The notes under the pieces: model-generated
Seen by the model: only the letters and a program-made list of their open reading frames with translations
Database searches by the model: none
What the model was told of the DNA's origin: nothing
Translations under genes and position numbers: made by a program
Origin: Litomosoides sigmodontis
Taxonomy: Eukaryota > Nematoda > Chromadorea > Rhabditida > Onchocercidae
Reading direction: 5' to 3'
NCBI GenBank assembly: GCA_963070105.1
Contig: OY718803.1
Coordinates: 2,276,507-2,340,506, forward strand
DNA: 64,000 nt
Part shown: piece after piece, positions 41,399 through 53,495 of the stretch
Position numbering within the stretch: position 1 is the first letter of the stretch
Layout: each line of letters starts with the position of its first letter

Positions 41399-44300
41399 CT
41401 GAAAAACCATTACACACACTTGATTAATAATTTAGTCACTCGCATTTCAATGATTAATTATTAAGGAAAACAAAAAGAGCAAAAAAAAACCAGGCCAAAA
41501 AAAATCATTAAAATTTTTTTTAAATATAAATAATAAATAGTACAAACAATTATCCTATCACAAATACCATCATTATGTTATGTAAATTATTTTAGAAAAG
41601 AAAAGGGAAGAAAACAAAAACAATGCATCCTAAGAAAGTATTCAAATTTGTCAGTGAAAAAAAAAGAGAAATGTAACTGTGATCATTGGTCATTATTAGT
41701 GCTGCTACTATCACTGTTATTATTACTATTATCGAATTATAATCATTTAGTACATCAATATTACTTGCTAATACTCTTCCAATAATCGTATAGTTTAAAA
41801 AATTCATTTTAATTTTCCGATTAAGTTAAAATTTTCAAACTTTTAAAGCAAAGCAATTCAAAGCAAAAAAAAGAAAATGAATGAACCATTCCAGTTAAAT
41901 GTGAAAGAATTATTAAATGGATTAAAATGCAATCATTAAAGAGGAGGAAAATTGTAATGCAAAAAAAAAAATTATGAACGTAAAGTGAAAATATTTTAAG
42001 GTTTAATTTTATTAATTAAAGAATAGTTTGCTCAAACACAAACGATGTTATTATGAGAATTTAGTTAAAATGAAATGAATGCAGCAAAACTATACTTTAA
42101 TTGTATAAAAATCTTCAAACACTTTCTATAGCACCCCGAAAAAACAATTATTAAATTCATCATTAATTAGTAATTCGGTGCTAGACTAATGTATTCATTA
42201 AATTCAAGTTGTTACCTACACTAGTTTGTTCACTTGTTTTTTTCTTCAATCATAAATTACTATAGAGTAAGGCAATCAATCATTTCAAGAAATATAATTC
42301 ATTCAAAAAATTTGTCTAATGCTTCTCCTTTTTTTTTTCGTCCTACAATTTATTATCTCTCAAGTGAAATTAAACGTTCATCATTTATTACATTTCAATT
42401 AACCTAATAATTTTGCTGCACACAACTATCCCTACTCACACATAGCATCACGTATGAAACACGTTGTAACACACATGCATACACGTTCAAACCAAACAAA
42501 AAAAAATGGAAAATTGACGAACGAAACAAACTGTAAACAAAAAAAAAAATAAAAAGTTAATACGGTGGTAGGATGAATAGGACGAATAATTTAGGAGGTT
42601 TGAATCTCCTGGACTGTTTGCTCGATTTCTTCCGTTAAATTACGTACACGTTCCTTCTCGATTAATAATTCATCTGTAGCTCTCAATTAATTTACATTTT
42701 TTGTACATCACACATCACTGACAACAACATCAACACAATGGACAAGACAAAACAAAGATGTAAAAAAAAAAAAGTGAGCGATTAACTTTTTCCTCAAATT
42801 TATTTTCTTTCTAAAATGTAAATTCTCTCTGATGTACAGTAGTTTTGTATAGTAGTAAACTGTTTTGTACAGTAGTTCGCTTATTCTTTTTCTTAATCAT
42901 AAAGAAAAAAAAACAGCTAACATTTAATTTCAAATTACAATCGTTTAAATTTATTTAAATAATTTTTAACTATGAAATATCCAAAAAAACTCAAAAAAAC
43001 AATTTTTAGCTATATTAAGCCAAAAAATTTCACCGCTTCATATTTATATGTATGCAAGTCAAAAAAAAAACGAAAAAAACTACTGCTCCTCTGAAAATCA
43101 AATTAATGATCATATACTACTACCCACTCTCGTCTATCTAACTACTACACTATTTAAAATTAGTGAAAATACAAATAGCAGTTATTTGAGTGAAAAATGA
43201 TTTTTAATTACCGAAAAAAATCCATCTATTGCATAACTATTACAGCTTCAACCAAAAAATAATAATAATAATAATAAATACTTTTTCATTTTAATTAATT
43301 AATTTATTTTTAAAATTCATTCTCTCCCTTTTTTTCCTGCAGAAAAAAAAGAAAACGCAAATTTCATAAATTAATTAAATGAAACTAGAAAATTTGCTAA
43401 ATTCCTCAACAAACAAACAAACAAACCTTCAAGTCTGTCAACTTCCTTTTGCAATTTCTGAACTGATCGTTCAGCAAATTCTGCTCGAGTTTCTGCCTAA
43501 AATATAATAAATAATTTAATAAACATTTAAGCTAAATGTTACATCCAAGCTTAAGCATGCAAAGACCAAAATGGCAAAAAAATCCGATAAACAAAAAGAC
43601 GAAAACACTGAAAAATGCCTTTAACTTTTATAATAATATAAATTCAAACTAAGACTACTCATTCCACAAAATATAAGAATGCAAAATGTTCACAACATCT
43701 AACAACTACCACCATCAAAAGCGAAAAAAGGAAAAAAAGCATTTACTTGTAAAACAATTTCCAATTTCATTTTTTAAGTTAATAATTCTCAATCACTCTC
43801 TTCTCCAATTACCTCCTTTAAGCGTGCTGAAACTGCACGAATTTGTTCCTCATATGAGTCTTCACGTTGTAGCGCTTTCTCTTCCGACACTTCCAATGAT
43901 TTCAAATTATTACCAACAACACGAAGCTCCTCCTCCAATTCCACAATTTTGCTGCACAAATAATGAAATGTACCACAAATAATGAAATAATGAAATGTAA
44001 CATATAAAGCAAATAGCAACAACGACAACAGCAACAAAACACACAATGAATAAAATGTGCAGAGAAGAGAAAAGGGAAAAATGAAAAAAATCAATTGATT
44101 GAATTAATTAGAAATGAAAAACAAAAAACTCCATGAAATATTTCCTAATATTACAATTAAACATCAACTTTTTTATTGCTCACTTTGCTTAAACTCTTAT
44201 CGTATTTAAACGTATTGTAAAAAAAAAAAGCTTTGTTTAAACTATTACCGTATTTAAACTCGTACTGGCACAGTATTTCAAAAAATCATTCCATACAATA

Positions 44301-47300
44301 TTTCACTTCCCTTAACCTAACACTTACAACACATAATAAGACAACATCCAATCAAACATCCACCACTACTACAACCACCACCACCACCACCACCACAACC
44401 ACCACCACAACCACAATCACCACAACCATAAAATTTCACAATTTATCATCCCTCTCAAATCCACAACAATTTACCACATCACTCATTCCATGCATCACTT
44501 TGCTAGAGATAACAATGAGATCAGCGGTATTATATCTTTTCGTTCTTTTCTTTCCACCTCTATCTTTTCTCTCTCTCTCTCTCTCTCTCTCCTAAGCTAG
44601 GCAATAAATAGGGATAATTTATCGTTTCCATACATTTTTAATTAACACTTGATTCTTCTCGCTGTTCATTTCATTCGTAATTATGGTATTTGCTTTGACT
44701 GAACTTAGTTAAGTTAGTTTAATTAATTAAATTATTGTATATTACTATAATGACAGAAAAAAAGAAAGCACTTATGATTTTCCACCCTCACATTATTTTT
44801 TCAACTCATACACAATCAGAAAAGTAATTCAAATTTCCAACAATTATGCATAATTATGCTATTCTTGTAGTAAAACAAATTTTCATGATAAAATTTAAAA
44901 TCATAAAACCTTTCATTCACTATCATTACAGCAATAAAGTTTTCGCCAGGCAAAATAAAAAAAAAAGGAGCAATAAATCAACAATAAATCTGACTTTTTA
45001 ATTTTAACTTTTTTTTTATTTACTAATTTTACTAAATCAAAAAATTGTAACAAATCCCATAAAAACAAAAAAAAAGAGAAAAGCAACATATCGCTGCAAA
45101 ATAAAATTATTTTCCGCAATTATATTTTCTTCTTTTTTTAAATTCCATTTTATTCATTGCAATAAATGTTGATAATTTAATGAAATGAATATTGTTCTTG
45201 TCCTTGTCTATCATCTTAAACATCTTATGTTATCATTAATAATTATTTGCTTAATTAAATTAAATTTTTCGTGCCTACAACTACCGCTGATCCCAATGCT
45301 TTTTTTTTTGATCATTTTCAACCTCTTTGATCCGATTCTGTAAGCTTTGTATGTGATCGAAGAATGAATTTTCACGTTGCAATGCACGTTCCTCGTGAAC
45401 TTCCAGCGTTTTCAAATTCATTCCCACCGCAACCAATTCTCGCTCCATTTCATGTGCTTTTCTGTATTTCATTATCAAAGGAAGGGAAAAGTCGTATACA
45501 AACACACACACACACATACCTCAATATCAGACTAACACATACCATTAAATGGTATATCTAATTTGTAATTTAAAATTGAATTGAAATTATTTTCATTTAT
45601 ATTTGTTTGCTAACATATATATATATATACAACTCAATAAGCAACAACTATAATAGCAAAAATGATTTCCTAACTTTTATTACATTAGAATATCTGTAAA
45701 CACACTTAAATTTCTTACCTCCTTCCAGAGAGAGAGAGAGAGGGAGAGAGGGAGAGAGGTAAGGGAGAAAGATGGAAAACAAACCTTCCATAACATATCC
45801 TACGTTTGTCTGTAACTGCTATCATTTATCAAAATCACTTAACTATCAGTCAGCTTCCTTCAATACATTGAACTTGCAAACGAAAATCTTAAGGAAATAA
45901 ACTTACCTCCTATCTTGTTTGACTTGTATGTAACAAAAAAAAAACACAAAACATAAACATAAATAGACAATTGCTCAAATTTGCAAATTATAAATGAAAC
46001 TTTCGTTTTTACATTTATAATTCAAGCTTGCTCTCTTCCACTCAAACAAAATGTTAACCAAAAAGAAAAGGAGAAAAAAAATGATTGTTATTAAATTTTA
46101 TTCAAAGTGCTATATTTGATAAAATTTACTAAAAACTAACTTTTCACCGGCTTCTGCACGCTCTTCAGCTCGTTCCAAATCCGCTTCAACCATAGCTAAT
46201 TTACGAGCTACCTGGAAATAAAGTAATAATATGGATGAATTATTTCACACACAATATATTAATTAATAAACAATTAATTATCTATTGCACAGCAAAATGA
46301 AAGAAAATTTTTCATTTTTTCTTTTTTTTGTGAATGAAAACTGGTTGTAAGCGTATTGTGATGAATGAGAAAATGTCAGAAAAACAATAAGACATTACAA
46401 AAAGAAAATAAAAGAACAAATGAAATAAACAGTTAGAAGCAATCACAATTACCCAGTTGTTAGGTATAACAGTAAAATAATACACAATCGTACAATATCC
46501 GATATCGGATATCGGAATAACGGATATCGGATATCGGAATAACGGATATCGGATATCGGAATAACGGATATCGGATATTGGATGGGAATGCATACAATAA
46601 TCAATTCAAGAGCTACCAATAAAAACAAAAACATTCCTTCCGCTCATCAATCAAATCATTCGTTCCGCTTATCTATCAATTTCAATTAAATAATCCGCTA
46701 TGGACCAACGGTCAACAAGAGGTCAAAACACCTCTCAGTGTTCATTCATTAACTTTCTTACTGTTTTTGAAACTATTATCACTCTTCTACATACCATAGC
46801 AATCGTTTACAGTTTTCAATTTTAATAAAAGACAAAATTCGAAACTGTAACGATGAGAGTTGCCACTGAGTAAGTAAGTAAGTAAATAATACAAATAAAA
46901 AATGTATGAAAATATGTAATTTTTTAAAAGTTAGATAAATGTAACAAAAAAAAATGCACCGATATTTAAAAATTTTCAAAAATAAGCAAACAAACAAACA
47001 AAGATAGATTAGTAGCAAGAAGCATATTTCAAATAGTTAACAATGAATCAATCAATCATCGAATAACACAAAAATAATTTTTTTTTCAATTTCAATTCCA
47101 TTAAAGCAAAGTAAATTTTTCAAAAAAAATATCGAATTTTGTAGAATAATCAAATCAATAATATCAGAGATTAGTCTAAATCATTAAAGTATCAGCAAAA
47201 ATTAAAAAATTCGATTTCAACCTCTTAAGCGAAACATAAACGCGTATTCATAAAATTGCTTCAGTTTCATTCATTCTACGAATAAACTTTATAGCGATAA

Positions 47301-50300
47301 TTTCTACATTAATTTAAACTTAATAAAATTTAATTTTAAAATTTCAACAAAAGAAATGTACACTTCACTACAGCATTAGTATCAAATATCATATCTCAAG
47401 TGATAGCAAAACAAATGATATGATATGATACATGAAAAAGTTCAAGCAAAATTAATGAAAAAGAAAATGTGAATAAAATGCATGCAAAAATACTACAATG
47501 TTAATTTACCTTTTTTTAAGAGAAAAATTTAGAGCAACACACTGTTAACTTTAATTAATTTATCACACTAATTAAGGTGAATTACTATAATATAAGGTGA
47601 AAAGGTATTACTTAAATGAAAATTTACATGAATTACTCATATCATTAAATACTCCAGTTCATACTTCTCTCTCTCTCTCTCTCTCCCTCTCCCTCCCTTT
47701 TTCTATTCACTCGCCTCCATATTTCAATTAACTCATTTTGAGTATACACTTTGTCACCTCATCGTATTTGCGATCAGCTTCCTCCGCTAGTAATTGCGCT
47801 TCCTTCAATTGTGATTCCACCGTATTAGCACGTTCCTCATCTTGGAATGAACGATTTTCCATAACTTTGCGAACACTAAATCCCCATTATAATAATAATT
47901 AAATCATTAATTAATAATTAATCAGTATAACTAATTAATTAATTCACTTTCTACTGAAATTTCCACTTTTATAAAATTTTCTATTTTTGTAAAAATGAAA
48001 AATTCTACAAAAGCGGAAACAAATTTAAATTATTATATTTTAGAATTCTCTGCTTACCAAGGGAAAAAAAATATCAGAATTGTTTACTATCTTAATTTTA
48101 CAAAAATCTTCCATACTTTCTCATTTAAAACATACAAATTTAATTTATTTTCATAAATTCGAATTACCGTTTTTCCTGCTCTCTGAAATTATGCTATAAC
48201 ATACTACAGCTAGTCGATTAGTTTAATTATATATGAAATGAAAGAAAAACCAACCGTCGGAAGCCTTTTCGTCTTTTTTTTTTTGAAATACATCTATCTG
48301 CACAGAATTATGGAGAAAATTTGAAAGATTTGAAAGAATGATAGATCGAAGTAAAAGAAACAAAAGAAAAAAAGGACACAGAAATGTCGTTATCTTAGAA
48401 TTAATTACTTAAATTTAAAAACAAATAAAATGAGAAGTAATTGTAAGTTTGGAAGGTGATGTACATACCAATATTATTATTATTATTACATGTATATATT
48501 TTGAAAGAAATTGAAATAGTTGAAAAGTAAAATTCAGAAAAGTGAATGATTGTAAAAGTTTATTGTATAAATTGCAAAATTCGAAAAAAAAAATCTTAAA
48601 CTTCAAAAAATACCCAATTCATTCTCGCTCTTCCCATTTCATTTCCTTTCCCTCCACCATTTCTATTCAATTTTTCTGAATTCCATTACTGAACAATCAT
48701 ATGATGATAGCGTAAAGAAAAGAATAGCAGTTAAATTTTAAATTTTTAAAATTATTCAATTAAATTGCCAAATAAAAGAGCGCTTGAGAAGAAATGCTCA
48801 ATGAATAAAAAAAGAAAAATTAAATATTAATTAATTTTCACATAAAATAGACTGGTTAGAATGATATGCAAATTAATAATTTGAAGAAAATTTGTTAGTT
48901 CAAAAAAAAGAAGAATGTGAAAAACAGTGATAGGTGGTAGAACAGCACAACCTCATCTGATTTATTTTCCGTTTCAGCTAGTAATCCTTGCGCTTCACGT
49001 AATTTCTGCTCCAACTCACCGCACCGATCGTGATCCACGTTGATACGATTTTCCAGTGCTTTACGTGCGCTGAATTGACGAGAAAAAAACAAAACACATG
49101 TTGTTGTTGTTGTTTTTCATTCCATTAAACATGTTTCAATTGATTTTTTTTCTCTCAGTTTTTCAAACAAAATTATAATTGAATTATTTAAAGATTATTA
49201 TTAATTACAATTATTAATTTATAATTATTATTATTATTTATTTTTATTATTATAACAATAAAATAATTGTTATTATTAATTATTATTACTATTAGTACTA
49301 TTATTGGTATTCAATGAATGAAGAAAAAGCAATTAGCGTGAAATACACGCAGTAATATTGTGATTATTAGTTGTCCATTGAAATGTTAATCCTTTCCTTT
49401 TCTTTTCATTGATATATTTTATTTCAATTTAATATATAAATTATCAAGTTTCCTCAATTAATGGATTTTCAATCAAACAAATATAAAAACACTTAAATGT
49501 AACCTAAAAATTTCGTATTTAAATAACTAAATTTATTAATGGATAAAATAAAAAGAAGAAAACAAACGCAACAAAAAGGTAATCTTTGAAAAAGTTAAAA
49601 AAAAATGTCATAAAAGATTTTGTATTTACAAGAAAAAGCTTGATGGTATAAACAATTATCAGATAAATTATTTAATAAGTAATTACGATGCGCAATTACT
49701 TCAAGTAAATTTTTTAAATTAATTTTATAAAATGTAACTGATGGAAAAGCAGCATGCAAACATGCAAATATATATATATATATATATATATTTACATATA
49801 TATATTTCATGCACGCATTTTTTTAATTGGAACAAATTAAACGACCTGAGCATGCATTGTTTATGTTTGCGGTAAATTGCTATTTCTCATCTTCCCGACG
49901 GTTTCAAATAATGTTTAAGTATATTTAAAGGAAGTAATATAACACGCATTGCTAATTAACTCACATCACATTGAACATAGATATAAACATAACTAAACAA
50001 ACAACTAAACAAACAAATAAACAAACAACCATATCTTTAACATCGAAAGTAAATATGAAGAAAAAAAAACTCACATAAATTCATATGTTGCAAAAATTTT
50101 TTCCAGTCAAAAAAGAAAAATTCATTATAATTTTCATTATCTTATAAAAATATCTTCATCCCTACCTCTCTCCCTCCTCCTCACCCACTCATCATTTCAC
50201 ATTAGCAATTAAATTCAAAACTACGAATTCCTTTGCCTTTTTTTTCCCTAAATAGCATGAAAAAAGAAAAGATGAAAAATACAAAAAAAAAACTGAAATT

Positions 50301-53300
50301 AAAATTGTAAAAGATGAAATGACAGTCACCTCTTCATATTTTCGATCAGCTTCATCAGCAATTATTTTTGCCTCATCAACTTGTATTTCCAAAACATTTG
50401 CTCGTTCCTCGTCCTGCTGTGATCGTGTTTCCATCGATTTACGAGCACTATGACAAAAGAAAAAAGGAAAAAAACAAACAAACAAACAAACAAACAAAAT
50501 AAAATAAACAAAATTTTTTTACAAAAAATGAAAAAAAAACACAGGACGTACTGCACAACATATATATATATATATATGTGTATGCATATTATTAGGTTAA
50601 ATATTATTCATTATTATTATTATTAATAATAATTATTATTATTTTTGTTTTATACAAATACCTTATTTCGTAAATTAATTAAGAGTTACATATGAAATTT
50701 TGTGAGTTCCATTTCTAATTATTTTGTTGGTTAATTCATTAATTAACAAAAAATGATCATAACTTATAAAAACTTGTTAAGAAATTTAGAACAAAAAAAA
50801 AGTGTAAAAATAAAAAAAACTTATTTTTTTTAATGAAAAATTTTAACTATATAAATGCCCAGTAGGCATTTCAGATTGTAGTTATGTTTAAAAGAAAAAA
50901 AGGAAAAAAAAGGAGAGAAAATAGAAAATACAACAACATCGACAAATTTTTTTTTTCATATAAATGGCTATTAGTCATTTTAGAAGCTCTTCGATTAGTT
51001 AACTTAATTAAATTTGCAATAATTAATTTAGAGGAAAAGAAAGTGTAACTAGAGAGTGGTATATTTAGAAATAATTAGTAGATGTATTTTTTAAAAATTA
51101 AACCTTTACTGTCAAATTGGGAAGCAGAAATGCACATTGCACTTACGAGAGAGTTAAAATTTTTTTTTAAGATTAATTTTTTCTTCTTTTTCATTTCTTC
51201 TTTTTTTTTGTTATTTGAGAGAGAATAAGAAAAAAGAAGAGAAAAAGAGTGGAATGAGGAAACGGTAAATATGAATGAATTAGAAGTGATGAAATAAACA
51301 GGAGGCTGAGGAGGCCTTTTAGAGCGAAGCAAATAAATAATAAGTAAAATTAATTACTGATTAGCTCAAGCTTAATAGGCTCAAGCTCAGGCTGACGTTT
51401 CGGTTGGCTTCTCTTTTTTTTTCCTTCTGAACAAAATTTCTGGAAAATTTTCATTGAGAAAGGCAGAAAGCGAACAAAACAAAAACAAAAATATTCCAGA
51501 AATTTTTGTTTACAATCTGTTGCACGGTGGAATGCTAAATTGCCTGACCGTTCGGATTCATCAGCTGTATGCGTTGCTTCTTCCAATTTATCCGTCGCAA
51601 TCTTCAAGCGTTCCTCCGCTCGTTCCAATTCCTCCTCCAACAGTGTCATACGACGATTCAAGGCTGCTACCTCAGCCTCCGCCTACAACTTGTAACTGTT
51701 CTCCTTTAAATCTTCCTTCATCCTCCTCACCCTCTCTCTGCTAGTGTCAACAATTCGAACTAGTCTAGTAGTAAGTCTAGAACAGTCTAGTAGTGCTAGT
51801 CAACACGAACTTCCGCTAGCTCCAATCCAGCTGATTGGAGGAAGAATGAACGAAATGGTAAAAAGGAAAAAAAAACCAATCCCTAATATCCCTAAAAAAA
51901 AAAAAATCCTACAAAAATACAAACGAAAGAAGGAAAGACGGAAGACGGAATGAAGACAGTAGTAGTTATCCACTAGAAATCATATTACATATAAAAAAAT
52001 TTGCTAACATTTAAAAATTTTGATAATTTAGCTTTTTTTTTTTAAATTTTTTATTGTATTATTATTTATTTGCAGGCATTTGCCTTTTTTTCTCACCTTA
52101 TTTATGTTTTTTTTTTTGAAAATTTTCATTTACAAAAAAAATATTTGCATAAATTAATTTATATCATATCAAATAGCATTCCATTTATTTTTTTTCCAAA
52201 AATCAAAAATAATATTATGTTTTTCATTAATTTTTTTCTAATTTCTAAAGCAAGAAAAAACAAAGAAAACTATAAGTTAGAAAATATTTTAAAAAATTTT
52301 TGAAATTCTTTAAAATTAAACAAAAATTTTTTTATTTGTTTACTTTTTCTTGCCTAAAAAATTAAATTTGATAAGCAAGAAAGCTGTTTGTTTGAGAAAA
52401 CACAAACAAAGAGAGAGGGAGAGAGGTAAAGGCAGCGGGAGAGAGGGAGAGAGAGAGGGAGGAAAAACAAAAAAAAAGAACAGCTTCTTGCTTATCATCA
52501 TTCCTTCCACTCTCGTGACATTGTTACCGTTCAGCTTCATCAGCTGCTTTTGATGCTTCCTCTAACTTTTCCGTAGCACTTTTTAAACGATCCTCTGTTC
52601 GCTCCAAATCCTCCTCAACAAGCACAATCCGACGATTCAATGCTGCTACTTCAGCTTCAGCCTAAAATTACACGATCATTATGCAAATTATTCTTAAATT
52701 TTAAATTAATACAAGCTAAGTTAAAATTCAACTATTATTCCATCAGCAATTATAAATCACTCACTCTAAGTCAAGCCACTTTTTTTTTTTAATTTGAAAA
52801 CAAAATCTTCCCTTTCCTAATAAAACGTTGTTTATAAAATTTGAAAGTGAAAAATGCTACAACTAATAAAAGTTTGTGAAAAATTTCCGAAAATACACAA
52901 TTCATTCACAGCAATCGAGGAATTATTCAATAAGAATCGGGTCAAATCTAAGAAATAATAATCATAATAATAATAAATAATAATAATAGTAATAATAATA
53001 ATAGTAATAATAATAATAGTAATAATAATTAGTAGTAGTAGTAGTAATAGTGTTGGTAGTAGTAAATGTATTTGAGTGAAATATGAGTGGGCAACAATAC
53101 ACAGCCATAAGTTAGTTTTAATTGTCATTGCAATTTTCCACTCAACAACATCTCCATTATCAGCACTTGCCTCTGCCTCTCACCTCAACTGTAATTACAT
53201 GCCTAATTTTTCAATTATCACTCAACAATTTTAATCATCAAATATTCATTTCAAAAGATAGAAGAGAATTTATAAGAAAAAAATTTCCAAAACAAATTCA

Positions 53301-53464
53301 TAAATTTTATTAAATAATTGATTAAAATTAATCAAATTTTTTCTTTTTTTTTTGCTCAAATAATCACTATTATGGATGATAAATGATGGTGATTAGTGTG
53401 CATCATACAGTATTGATTAGGAGTAATTTCGATGAATTATTAGGTTATTACTTTTAACTTTCTC

Positions 53465-53495
<31 letters not shown>

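Noticed and set aside
44233..44595. Thr-rich 120-codon frame in the lev-11 intron
   Set aside because: It is produced by the ACC microsatellite and a CT tract, on the strand opposite lev-11.
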